Positions 9,859 through 17,419 of a stretch of DNA of 64,000 nucleotides are shown piece after piece. Origin of the DNA: Daejeonella sp. (GTDB lineage: Bacteria > Bacteroidota > Bacteroidia > Sphingobacteriales > Sphingobacteriaceae); the NCBI RefSeq assembly GCF_030695525.1, contig NZ_JAUYSS010000047.1, positions 124,001-188,000 on the forward strand, in the 5' to 3' direction. Numbering within the stretch: the stretch's first letter is position 1; the number at the start of each line of letters is the position of its first letter. The notes below the pieces were generated by a model. The model was not told the origin of the DNA, made no database searches, and saw nothing but the letters and a program-made list of their open reading frames with translations. The position numbers were made by a program, and so were the translations under genes.

Positions 9859-10347
9859 TTAATTATTATTCTTCAGTTTCTTCTGTTTTACAAGTTTGTT
9901 TAATGTCACTGCAATTCGTTCAACTTTTGTACTTTCTGTTTTTGCAGAATAAATCCAGTCAATGAATTCCTTTTTTTGCCCATCAGTATACGATGAAAAT
10001 ATTTCAAAGGCCAAAGGGTCTGTGTTAAGGCAATCTAAGAATTCTTCAGGTATTTCAATTGGATTTGTATCAGCATACAATGTTATATTAACCCAATCGC
10101 CTTCTTTTTTGCCTATTTTTTTTCTGATTTCGGCTTTAACCGGTAAAAAAAGCTTGCCATTACCCATTGGCATCAGTTTGTAATTCTTAATCTCAAAATT
10201 ATCAATCCAGCCTCTGACTTTTACCCAGCCAAATGGGGATTTTTTGTCCTGCAAAACTTCGGGAATGGCAGCATAGGTCCAGCCGCCTTTTCCGGGATAT
10301 TTTTCAAGGAGATACTTCCTGTTTACTAAAAGTTTTTCTGTTTCCAA
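9859..10347 (-). CDS. DUF1905/YdeI (OmpD-associated-like) protein
   Basis: The 162-residue protein has a DUF1905-like beta domain (GWTYAAIPEV, FGWVKVRGWID, PMGNGKLFLPVKAEIRKKIGKKEGD) followed by the YdeI/OmpD-associated tail (IPEEFLDCL, FEIFSSYTDGQKKEFIDWIYSAKTESTKVERI). The molecular function is unknown. The start is a TTG at 10347; the frame is closed by a TAG shortly upstream and has no ATG before the conserved part. It begins 13 bases after the oxidoreductase fragment at 10361-10627 and may now depend on that fragment's transcription. Confidence 0.75.
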   Translation of the reverse strand: METEKLLVNRKYLLEKYPGKGGWTYAAIPEVLQDKKSPFGWVKVRGWIDNFEIKNYKLMPMGNGKLFLPVKAEIRKKIGKKEGDWVNITLYADTNPIEIPEEFLDCLNTDPLAFEIFSSYTDGQKKEFIDWIYSAKTESTKVERIAVTLNKLVKQKKLKNNN

Positions 10348-10360
10348 GTTTTTGGAGATT

Positions 10361-10627
10361 TTAATCTTCTATAACTGCTCCCCAAATTATTGCTACCTTC
10401 CCTTTAGTACGCATGGCCTCAATATAGCCGATGGCTTCCGGTATTTTTTTATAGGGAAAGGTCTTATCTATGTGGACTTTAATTTGCTTGTTTTGAATCA
10501 AAGAGGCCAGAATCTCTAAATCTTTTGTGTTTGCTTCAGCCGTAAATTGGGCGAGAGGGAATTTACTAAATGCACTTTTTAAAAGTACTGACATCATATG
10601 TTCAATCGTTGTGAAACTTAGTGACAA
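10361..10627 (-). pseudogene. C-terminal fragment of an MDR/quinone-oxidoreductase-like alcohol dehydrogenase
   Basis: Only the last roughly 80 residues of a medium-chain oxidoreductase remain: an ANTKDLEILASLIQ helix, then HIDKTFPYKKIPEAIGYIEAMRTKGKVAI, the standard C-terminus of the family. The GroES-like domain and the Rossmann glycine motif are absent. The first codon available is a TTG that lies inside the end of the upstream DUF4386-like frame, so this looks like a deletion that joined the front of one gene to the back of another. It is unlikely to be an active enzyme. Intact paralogues lie at 11751-12716 and 13492-14409. Confidence 0.8.
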
Positions 10628-10835
10628 TAATATCTAAAATCAGTATTATCGAGAAAGATGCAATCGTCAGTTTTAATAGACTTATAAATTTATCAAGACT
10701 ACGAATCGTTGTTATGGTATCATTTGCAATATAAAAGCTATTGATTGCATAACCATATCCAACTCCTGCGATAACAGCCATTAGGACTAGTGATAACCCG
10801 GCAATACCCGCTATATTTTTTTGGCTTAATTCCAT
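10602..10835 (-). pseudogene. N-terminal fragment of a DUF4386-like membrane protein
   Basis: The 77 residues start with an ATG and show an N-terminal helix (IAGIAGLSLVLMAVIAGVGYGY) and a second helix (LLKLTIASFSIILILDIIVT), as in the first third of DUF4386 membrane proteins. There the segment LDIIV normally continues into a long membrane domain. Here it runs into KFHND and a stop at the junction with the oxidoreductase fragment. Promoter-operator site A (10873-10917) lies 38 bases upstream of the start, so the fragment may still be transcribed. Confidence 0.65.
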
Positions 10836-10872
10836 TTTCGATTTGTGCTATTTTTCCTCGCTAATTGTGTGA

Positions 10873-10917
10873 TAAAATTATTAATCGAAAAAAATCAATC
10901 CCTTAACTTAGGTTAAG
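10873..10917 (-). promoter_or_regulatory. Palindrome-promoter site A
   Basis: Palindromic element 10903-10917 (TTAACTTAGGTTAAG on the plus strand) is followed on the minus strand, after exactly 22 bp, by the -7-like box TAATTTTA (10873-10880). It drives toward the DUF4386-like fragment starting at 10835. It lies just beyond the 3' end of the Crp/Fnr gene at 11035. Confidence 0.6.
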
Positions 10918-11034
10918 AAACAAAAATATGTTGATTATTATAACGAAAGAAGGATAAAGGTTGGTTGATTGTGGCCGAAAGCCCTTACACAGATGCACAA
11001 TGACTTGGATAATTCTGAGGAAAAAAGGGGAAGA

Positions 11035-11655
11035 TTAAGAAGATCTCAACCTGCCTCTTATTCTGCTTAACGATTCTGGCTTTACTCCCAGATAACTTGC
11101 GATATGATAAAGCGGAACCAATTGAAACAGCTCAGGTTTAGTTTTAATAAGGTTTTCATATCGTTCAGCAGGGCTTGAAGAAAGATAGGTACTTATCTCG
11201 TTTCTATAATTTGAAAACTTTTTTTCGGTTTCAATTCTGCAAAGTGATTCTAATCTGGGAAAACGTTTGTGCATTTCCCTCTCCACTGCAAAGGGGAAAA
11301 TCGAAATAATACAATCAGACATACACTCCCAATTAAAACGACTAGGAATTTCCTTCGATGGATCTCCATCCTCCGAAAGGCTATCCCCAGAGGTATAAAA
11401 CGAAACAGTCTTTTCTTCTCCGTCCTTAAGGTGAAATTCTCGGATGCAACCTTTAAAGAGGTGGTAAGATGATCTAATTATTTGTCCTTCTTTTAACAGA
11501 AATACGCCCTTTTTGACTCTCTTGACGTCAATTTTTCCAGCAAAAAAGTCTTTTTCCTCCTGGGTAGTCCCATTGGAATTTGAGAGGTAGTTGATTACCT
11601 CTAAGACCTCAAAGTCAGGTTTTAATTTGCTGGATTTAGTCAATTTTATCTTCAA
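11035..11655 (-). CDS. Crp/Fnr-family transcriptional regulator (copy 1)
   Basis: The 206-residue protein has a cyclic-nucleotide-binding-type beta-roll (KGVFLLKEGQIIRSSYHLFKGCIREFHLKDGEEKTVSFY, about residues 50-90) joined by the dimer helix to a C-terminal helix-turn-helix (LYHIASYLGVKPESLSRIRGRL, about 180-203). This architecture suits Bacteroidota Crp-like regulators with unknown ligands. No ATG is available: the frame opens after a TGA and the first usable codon is TTG at 11655, while an ATG four bases upstream is in another frame and stops after eight codons. The N-terminus may therefore be altered. Palindrome site A lies 118 bases past its stop codon. Confidence 0.82.
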   Translation of the reverse strand: MKIKLTKSSKLKPDFEVLEVINYLSNSNGTTQEEKDFFAGKIDVKRVKKGVFLLKEGQIIRSSYHLFKGCIREFHLKDGEEKTVSFYTSGDSLSEDGDPSKEIPSRFNWECMSDCIISIFPFAVEREMHKRFPRLESLCRIETEKKFSNYRNEISTYLSSSPAERYENLIKTKPELFQLVPLYHIASYLGVKPESLSRIRGRLRSS

Positions 11656-11750
11656 AATTCATTAAATAAAAATAAAAAACTCAAACATACAATGAAAGTG
11701 TTTTTCAAACAAATTTCGAAAACAGCTTCTATACCATATAGAGTGATAAA

Positions 11751-12716
11751 TTAATCAAAAGTTACAATTACATTCCCCTTTTTCTTTCCACTCATAACAT
11801 ACTCAAAAGCATCACGGATTTCACTTATCGGGTATCTTTGGTCAATTAATGGCCTGAACTTATCTTTCTCAATCAGCTCATTGATATATGCCATACTACG
11901 TTCAATTGAGAAAGGAAGTGGAAATTTGACTTTCTTACCCTTCATTAAAGGTGCAAATAATGCTAATAATGGGTTTTGCCAGTAAGGGCCAAGTTCAGAA
12001 GAAACATAAATTGTATTGGGTTTCATGATCGGTTTGCATTTCCAAAATGTACTCTTGCCAACTGCATCAAATACAAAATCAAATTTTTCATTCAATTTTG
12101 TAAAATCTTCTTTGGTATAATCAATCACCATATCTGCACCCATTGATTCCAGAACAGGGATATAATCGGTTTCGCAAGTAACCGTCACATGTATACCTCG
12201 ATATTTCAAGAATTGTAAAGCCGCACTACCTATTGCTCCTGTTCCACCATTTAATAGTACTTTATCACCTTTCTTTAAAACTACTTTATCTAAAAAATAA
12301 AAAGCATAATGTGCACCCTCCAAACTTGCTGCTGCCTGTTCATATGTAATGTTCCCTGGTTTTTTTAAAATGGCTTTTTTCGTTGAAACACAAAAATAAG
12401 AAGCATGTGAACCAATTCCCTGATCAAAGAAACCATACACGTCATCACCAATATTGAATTTGTTAACGTCAACTCCTTTTGACACTACCACACCCGAAAA
12501 ATCAGTACCTGTGACTTTAAGCCTTGGTTCAAATAAGCCAGTGAATAATCTAATCGCCCATGGTCTTCCTGTAAGAACTCCACAATCAGATCGATTAACT
12601 GTAGTAGCTTTTACTTTTACCAATATCTCATCTTTTTGGGGAAAGGGAATATGGCTCGATGTCGTCAAATTTATAACATCTGGCGAGCCATATTTATTTC
12701 TTATTGATGCTTTCAT
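11751..12716 (-). CDS. NAD(P)-dependent MDR oxidoreductase (quinone-oxidoreductase-like)
   Basis: The 321-residue protein starts with the family's typical MKA-x-x-x-x-KYG-x-P-x-V and has the GroES-like fold (TVNRSDCGVLTGRP, GTDFSGVV, FNIGDDVYGF). A Rossmann domain follows with the motif NGGTGAIGSAALQ near 160-172. The C-terminus carries DQRYPISEIRDAFEYVMSGKKKGNVIVTF. Catalytic-zinc cysteine/histidine ligands are not obvious, so a zinc-independent NADPH:quinone/enone reductase is more likely than a true alcohol dehydrogenase. The ATG at 12716 is preferred over a TTG five codons earlier. Confidence 0.87.
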   Translation of the reverse strand: MKASIRNKYGSPDVINLTTSSHIPFPQKDEILVKVKATTVNRSDCGVLTGRPWAIRLFTGLFEPRLKVTGTDFSGVVVSKGVDVNKFNIGDDVYGFFDQGIGSHASYFCVSTKKAILKKPGNITYEQAAASLEGAHYAFYFLDKVVLKKGDKVLLNGGTGAIGSAALQFLKYRGIHVTVTCETDYIPVLESMGADMVIDYTKEDFTKLNEKFDFVFDAVGKSTFWKCKPIMKPNTIYVSSELGPYWQNPLLALFAPLMKGKKVKFPLPFSIERSMAYINELIEKDKFRPLIDQRYPISEIRDAFEYVMSGKKKGNVIVTFD

Positions 12717-12805
12717 TCTATTTTTCTTCAAATTAAATATAAGGCGTAGATATCAAAGAACCTGACTTCTTCTTCAGTCAAATGATAGCAATGAACTGCT
12801 TATCC

Positions 12806-13450
12806 CTAATCGATGATTCTATACGGGAAATTCCTGGCCACTTTCCTCATCATTCGCTCTACAAGATCTGTTGAAGATGCAATTACGTTCTCATTCATAG
12901 ACTTGTAAAATCTCCAGAGTAATTCGCCATCCGTGCCGTTATTGAGTGTCAATGTAAGCTTCCCGGTACCTGTTCTTCCCCCAGCTCCGCTTACAAGGAT
13001 CATCGTAGCAATGGCAAGGCCATCCGACTGTGTCTCCCTCATTTCAAATCTGCTGCCAAGAACAGCATCAACGCCTAAAGCGGCAGCTATTTCGGTTTTA
13101 GTCAACTTGTCGAGATTGCCTTCCATTCCCGCAGTTTTTAACCGGAGATTTGTCTCATCCACTGTCTGGATGCTTATCGGATATTCAATTGAACGTTTTA
13201 ACAGGTAGGTGTATATGCTACCCTGGATATTGGTTGACATCTTTTTCTCCTGTTCACGGTCGGCCTCGGGATTGAAGTTCTTCGGCTGCTTCCGGTTTGT
13301 GATCAAGACATCAGAAGGCAGGATGGCGATCGTTTTGTGGCTGGCAATTGCTGCCGGCAGATGAGCGCTTTTAAATACTTGCTTGCTTCCCTCAAATTGG
13401 GCGAAAGCTATAAAAGGGATGAAGAAAATTAAATTCAGTAATCGTTTCAT
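12806..13450 (-). CDS. Hypothetical secreted protein
   Basis: The 214-residue protein has a signal peptide (MKRLLNLIFFIPFIAFA). The mature part begins with a strand containing TIAILPSDVLIT, followed by a charged linker, then a region with TKTEIAAALGVDAVLGSRFEMRETQSDG and a glycine-rich stretch (VSGAGGRTGTGKLTLTLNNGTDGELLW). The order of a short beta strand, helix and an 'ALGVDAVL' motif recalls TolB-N/CsgG-like or GNA1162-like periplasmic lipoproteins, but there is no lipobox and I do not assign it. It stands between two MDR oxidoreductase genes on the same strand. Confidence 0.6.
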   Translation of the reverse strand: MKRLLNLIFFIPFIAFAQFEGSKQVFKSAHLPAAIASHKTIAILPSDVLITNRKQPKNFNPEADREQEKKMSTNIQGSIYTYLLKRSIEYPISIQTVDETNLRLKTAGMEGNLDKLTKTEIAAALGVDAVLGSRFEMRETQSDGLAIATMILVSGAGGRTGTGKLTLTLNNGTDGELLWRFYKSMNENVIASSTDLVERMMRKVARNFPYRIID

Positions 13451-13491
13451 GTGTTTGTTTTTTTTAACAATTTAAATTCTATTCGTGAATA

Positions 13492-14409
13492 TCATTCACA
13501 TATTTTTAGTACAACATTGCCTTTTTTTCTTTGTGTGTCAACGTATCTGTGTGCTTCAACTATTTCCGCCATTGTAAAAGTTCTGTCAATCGTAGCTTTA
13601 AAATCTCCTTTTTCAAACAACTCTTTTAATACCTTTAGTTGTTGTATGTTTTCGGAAGCATATCCTAAACAAACACTTGCATAAACACCGTTTTTGTTCA
13701 AGAGATTTTTATATTGTTTTTTACTGTATTTACCAATTGCGTCAAAGATTATATCAAACTTTTCTGACTGTCTTTTAAAGTCTTCCTTGTCATAATGAAC
13801 AATGTTATTAACTCCTAATTCGGCAACAAGTTTATGACCTTTAGAACTGCATACTGCTGTTATATTTGCATTATGATATTTGGCAATCTGTAGTGCAGCC
13901 GTTCCTACTGAACCTGTTGCCCCAATAATTAAAATTTTCGGGCTTGATTTTTCGGTAATCTTCGCTTTCCCTAAAAAATGAATAGCTGTTTGTCCACCAA
14001 ATATTATTGCAGCAGCTTCTTCGTATGTAGCATTTTTAGGCATTTCAATTACGTTGCTGTTTTGATTAACAACAATATATTCTGCATATGTACCGAAATT
14101 AAAACCTGTCATGCCGAATACTTTATCACCTACTTTTAACTTAGAAACCTTGTCTCCAGTAGTTTCAATAAACCCTGAAAAAACAGTTCCTAATATGGGT
14201 TTTCTTGGTTTTGAAATCCCAAATACCAAGCGCATAATTAACTTTCTAAATCCCTTTACATCAAGACTTCTTACCCTTACATCTCCGGAGTTGACCGCAG
14301 TAGCAACTATTCTGACAAGAATTTGATTGTCTTTGGGTTTTGGTTTAGAAACTTCCTGAATTTGCAAAACTTCAGGGGGTCCGTACTTCGTGCAAATAAC
14401 TGCCTTCAT
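13492..14409 (-). CDS. NADP-dependent MDR oxidoreductase (quinone-oxidoreductase-like), second copy
   Basis: The 305-residue protein resembles the gene at 11751 in layout: MKAVICTKYGPPEVLQIQEV at the start, GTVFSGFIETTGD, KVGDKVFGMTGF, then the cofactor-binding GATGSVGTAALQIAK and a C-terminus ATIDRTFTMAEIVEAHRYVDTQRKKGNVVLKI. The best substrates of such enzymes are quinones or enones, but specificity cannot be read here. The ATG at 14409 is preferred to the adjacent TTG at 14412. A 38-codon ORF (14414-14530) ends 4 bases before it, and palindrome-promoter site B lies upstream of both. Confidence 0.87.
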   Translation of the reverse strand: MKAVICTKYGPPEVLQIQEVSKPKPKDNQILVRIVATAVNSGDVRVRSLDVKGFRKLIMRLVFGISKPRKPILGTVFSGFIETTGDKVSKLKVGDKVFGMTGFNFGTYAEYIVVNQNSNVIEMPKNATYEEAAAIIFGGQTAIHFLGKAKITEKSSPKILIIGATGSVGTAALQIAKYHNANITAVCSSKGHKLVAELGVNNIVHYDKEDFKRQSEKFDIIFDAIGKYSKKQYKNLLNKNGVYASVCLGYASENIQQLKVLKELFEKGDFKATIDRTFTMAEIVEAHRYVDTQRKKGNVVLKICE

Positions 14410-14413
14410 CAAA

Positions 14414-14530
14414 TTATTGTGGTTTTAAAAATTTACCCAATACTGAAGGCCCGGCTGCCAGAAGAAGACTATGGCCGTCTATCATCAACCTGTTTAAGTT
14501 TAAGGTAAACAATAAAATTTTCTTTTGCAT
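14414..14530 (-). CDS. Possible 38-residue leader or remnant ORF ahead of the oxidoreductase
   Basis: The ORF begins with ATG about 23 bases after the predicted start of transcription from site B and ends four bases before the next gene. It reads as a short hydrophobic peptide (MQKKILLFTL, then LMIDGHSLLLAAGPSVLGKFLKPQ). It could be a small co-translated protein or the joined ends of a deleted membrane gene. There is no family assignment; support is positional only. Confidence 0.3.
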   Translation of the reverse strand: MQKKILLFTLNLNRLMIDGHSLLLAAGPSVLGKFLKPQ

Positions 14531-14558
14531 ATCAATACTACTTTTGTTAAATGATAAG

Positions 14559-14604
14559 CAAAGGTATATTGGCCAGATGCCATAACTCCTTGACTTGAGT
14601 TAAG
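14559..14604 (-). promoter_or_regulatory. Palindrome-promoter site B
   Basis: Element 14590-14604 (TTGACTTGAGTTAAG on the plus strand) is followed after 23 bp by the minus-strand -7 box TACCTTTG (14559-14566), an exact TAnnTTTG match. The sequence past the box (GCTTATCATTTAAC on the minus strand) is nearly the same as at site D. It drives toward the 38-codon ORF and the oxidoreductase at 13492-14409. Confidence 0.62.
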
Positions 14605-14627
14605 AAATGAACCTAAAACTTGCCTAT

Positions 14628-16190
14628 TTAATCAGCAAGCTGCACTCTCATTAAAGGACTACTTAAGAGACTATAAAGAACTTTTATATTTATGTGAAAA
14701 GTTGAAACTATCGATTCCGAATAGACTTTCAGCTCCTCTATTTTAGATTGGTCATAATATATTCCATTCATAACTACACCAAATATCTCTCTGGAATTGG
14801 CAATTTCCTCCAGGGGATTTTTATTCAGAATGACTAAATCGGCTATTTTTCCTGTTTCAATTGTTCCGTATTTCTTGTCTTCTCCGACGAATTTTGCAGG
14901 GATAATTGTTGCGCACTGTATTGCCTGTAAATTTGACAATCCACTTTTGGTTAAATCCTCCAGTTCATCGTGAATGCTAAAACCTGCAAAAACATACGAA
15001 TCTGTTACATCGGTACCTGTCATAATTGGGACACCTATTTCATTGGCTGTCGCAACCTGTTCTTTAGCTAAACTGTAAATGTCCCTACTTAAATTTTTTC
15101 CTTCAATCGATAAATTCCTTTTTCTGTTATTGTTAACATCACTTCCCCACAAAAACTTTCTTATTATATATGGGATATATTTTATGTTGGGATTATCAAT
15201 AAATGTAGAATCATGCGCATACGCCTCGAACTTGAGAGTCTGAAGAGTAGGCGTCCAATACGAGTTGTGCTCTCTCATCAACAGCATTAATCTGGATGCC
15301 ATTTCTGGATTATAATCTTTAACGATTGACTTTCTTGATTTTGAATAAAAAAGTTGCCAATTGGCTGAGGTCCGAAGGCTATCTGCACCAGGAAATGCTT
15401 CAGTCAGAAATAAACGCCCGTGCTCAAAACTTTTTTGGCCTAGTAAAATGGCATCTTCAAGACTGACAAATATTGGTTTATGGCCGGCAAGGTGCATTCC
15501 ATACTTTGGAGCCTTCAAAGCCAGATGCTTATAGATTTTGGCGGGGATTTGTTGATAAACTTTAATGAAATCCACCTTTTCATTTTTATAAAAATTTAAA
15601 AGAGAATCAACATCTTCAATCTGCTGAAGCTTAAAAAACTCCGGGAAACCATCGGGGACAGAAGCTGAGCCGTCCATTTGATAACTGCTCTGCAAAACAT
15701 ATCTTGGGTTTACTATTTTGTTCTGACTCAATTCCGCATTCCAAAACAATCTTTCATGGCTTCCGGCCCAATAATTATCCTTTCTATCCAGTTGGCCTGA
15801 CATGTCTCTGATTCCTGTAACGCCATTGGCTATATAAAGAGGATGATGAAGCGATTCTGAATATTTAACTGAATGCGTATGCATATCCCAGAGACCAGGA
15901 ATTAAAAATTTGTTCTTGCAATCAATAATTAAAGAATTAGACGATGGCTGTAAAACACCTGAAGTATCTATAGAAACAATAATGTTATCCTTTAAAAGGA
16001 GATCTCTGTGTTTGAGAATATTTCCAGATAAGACATCAATTACATTAATTGATTTTATAAAAACTGTATCATGCCTGGCAGGTGGAACTAATTGCAGTAT
16101 GGGCCACAAAATAGCCAAGACAACATCAAAAAATGAAAAAAGCAGAATGCCTGAAAAGATCTTGAATATCTTGAATGTTGCACTTCTCAT
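14628..16190 (-). CDS. Amidohydrolase-family protein, exported or membrane-anchored
   Basis: The 520-residue protein has a hydrophobic N-terminal segment (FSGILLFSFFDVVLAILWPIL) that is a signal anchor or signal peptide. It is followed by the amidohydrolase core: a strand carrying DLLLKDNIIVSID, then the metal-binding DMHTH (H-x-H), further candidate ligands in GMHLAGHK and SFEHGR, and the Asp in MTGTDVTDS near residue 400. The C-terminal beta part has GKIADLVILNKNPLEEI. This matches the imidazolonepropionase/prolidase-like periplasmic branch. The substrate is unknown. It ends only 24 bases beyond palindrome site B. Confidence 0.83.
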   Translation of the reverse strand: MRSATFKIFKIFSGILLFSFFDVVLAILWPILQLVPPARHDTVFIKSINVIDVLSGNILKHRDLLLKDNIIVSIDTSGVLQPSSNSLIIDCKNKFLIPGLWDMHTHSVKYSESLHHPLYIANGVTGIRDMSGQLDRKDNYWAGSHERLFWNAELSQNKIVNPRYVLQSSYQMDGSASVPDGFPEFFKLQQIEDVDSLLNFYKNEKVDFIKVYQQIPAKIYKHLALKAPKYGMHLAGHKPIFVSLEDAILLGQKSFEHGRLFLTEAFPGADSLRTSANWQLFYSKSRKSIVKDYNPEMASRLMLLMREHNSYWTPTLQTLKFEAYAHDSTFIDNPNIKYIPYIIRKFLWGSDVNNNRKRNLSIEGKNLSRDIYSLAKEQVATANEIGVPIMTGTDVTDSYVFAGFSIHDELEDLTKSGLSNLQAIQCATIIPAKFVGEDKKYGTIETGKIADLVILNKNPLEEIANSREIFGVVMNGIYYDQSKIEELKVYSESIVSTFHINIKVLYSLLSSPLMRVQLAD

Positions 16191-16200
16191 TACCCTATAA

Positions 16201-16701
16201 TTACTCTACACTAAAAGCAAACATAAAGTCGTTGGACCCAAAAAAATACTCCCCTGAATTTGGATTTTTTATAGTCAAATAATAATATCCTTCTTTAATT
16301 TTCTTTACGCCATAGTTTATCTTTTCAAATGAAGTAGTACTACTGGTGGCTTTAGCTTTTGAGGTGATAAAAACTCTTTGATCTTTCATTACTTCAAATT
16401 GAGCCAAATCAAACACGGATGTTGGATCTGTACCAGGTGTGACTTTAACTATAAATACTAATTCATCTTGTTTTGGAATTTTAATGTTTGATGAAATCCC
16501 GTTTAAGAAAAATCCACTCTCAGCACTAAATAAACCTTTTGCTTTTGCTATGGTATTGTATTGCGATTTCTCCAATTCTTTAATCTGTTTGGTTTTTGAA
16601 TCAAAGTATACAGGTTTATCAATAAACTCTGGTAAATTATTTTGTGCGTTTGTTATAAAACTGGAAAAAAGGATTGCTATTAAAAAAAGTGCGTACTTCA
16701 T
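16201..16701 (-). CDS. Hypothetical secreted protein
   Basis: The 166-residue protein has a signal peptide (MKYALFLIAILFSSFITNA, then QNN). The mature part is mostly predicted beta strand (VYFDSKTKQI, FFLNGISSNIKI, LVFIVKVTPGTDP, GYYYLTIKNPNSGEYFFGSNDFMFAFSVE), which suggests an all-beta surface or periplasmic domain. I recognise no family. It lies 10 bases upstream of the amidohydrolase on the same strand and is probably its operon partner. Confidence 0.6.
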   Translation of the reverse strand: MKYALFLIAILFSSFITNAQNNLPEFIDKPVYFDSKTKQIKELEKSQYNTIAKAKGLFSAESGFFLNGISSNIKIPKQDELVFIVKVTPGTDPTSVFDLAQFEVMKDQRVFITSKAKATSSTTSFEKINYGVKKIKEGYYYLTIKNPNSGEYFFGSNDFMFAFSVE

Positions 16702-16749
16702 GGATGGATTTATGGTTTAAGGATAAGCTAATTTTTTGTTCACAAATTT

Positions 16750-17160
16750 TCATGTTTCAATACGAGACCACTTCCATGCATAACGGATGATTAGACAAAG
16801 AAGAACGACTTCTACGACAGCGCCAAAGACCATGTGCATCCAGGCCTCTCCTGCCATATACACCGCGGCAATAATGATATTTGCCCAGCGATTGACTTTA
16901 GCCGGCAGGGCAACAGAGAGGAAAATCATCAGTGCCGGAATGGTCACGGAGGCGAGTGCTGCCAAATGAAATCCTTGCGTAATATCAAATACAAACACTC
17001 TCCCTTTCAGAATATCTTCTATCTTACCCGGCATATATAAGGCGAAATAATCAACATAGATATAAAGAAACATAAAGCTCGCCCACAGCGTAGCAAGCTT
17101 CAGTTTCAAACTGGCATTGATTTCTTCCAGTGTATTTTGTGTTGTTTTTTGTGAATTCAT
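16750..17160 (-). CDS. DUF6326-like small membrane protein
   Basis: The 136-residue protein has four predicted membrane helices: LWASFMFLYIYVDYFALYM, HLAALASVTIPALMIFLSVAL, WANIIIAAVYMAGEAWMHMVF and VVEVVLLCLIIRYAW. The KLATLWASFMFLYIYVDYFALY-like opening and the VNRWANIIIA segment fit the DUF6326 family, of unknown function. I use the ATG at 17160; a TTG at 17169 is also in frame. Palindrome-promoter site C lies about 45 bases upstream, followed by a Crp/Fnr relic. Confidence 0.75.
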   Translation of the reverse strand: MNSQKTTQNTLEEINASLKLKLATLWASFMFLYIYVDYFALYMPGKIEDILKGRVFVFDITQGFHLAALASVTIPALMIFLSVALPAKVNRWANIIIAAVYMAGEAWMHMVFGAVVEVVLLCLIIRYAWKWSRIET

Positions 17161-17203
17161 AACTATCAACTAAAAATTAAATCCAAATTAAATCCCGGTT
17201 AAG

Positions 17204-17248
17204 CAAAAGTAGATTTGAGGATACAACAACTTGTTCACTTAAGTTAAG
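17204..17248 (-). promoter_or_regulatory. Palindrome-promoter site C
   Basis: Element 17234-17248 (TTCACTTAAGTTAAG on the plus strand), a 22-bp spacer, then the minus-strand -7 box TACTTTTG (17204-17211), an exact TAnnTTTG match. The DUF6326-like start codon is 44 bases downstream. The Crp/Fnr relic at 17273-17395 sits directly behind it, as Crp genes do at sites A and E. Confidence 0.65.
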
Positions 17249-17272
17249 AAATAGGCTATAGCTAATTTTTCA

Positions 17273-17395
17273 AAGAATTCTTGCTCTTTGTCGGCTTGAT
17301 GATTTAGGTTTGATACCTAAATAGCCCGGTAATTAGTGCTTTGGAACACGCTGAATAAGATCAAGTTTTATAGGATTTGCAAATCTTCAGGGGAA
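17273..17395 (-). pseudogene. Relic of a Crp/Fnr regulator C-terminus
   Basis: Read on the minus strand, this stretch aligns by eye with the 3' end of the Crp gene at 21131-21604: DLIQRVPKH, then a TAA stop, then LPGYLGIKPKSSSRQRARIL, against DLIQRVPQHQLASYLGMLPQSLSRLRARII. The CAA glutamine codon has become TAA, and farther upstream a TAA and a frameshift interrupt the frame. Nucleotide similarity is also plain (for example GGAACACGCTGAATAAG in both). No upstream domain remains, so this is a dead gene fragment. Confidence 0.8.
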
Positions 17396-17419
17396 TTATG
17401 CTGGGTGCAAATAAAGCCT

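Noticed and set aside
14628-16190. Amidohydrolase as part of the palindrome-controlled group because site B is adjacent
   Set aside because: Site B lies past the 3' end of this gene and points away from it, so it does not drive the amidohydrolase.
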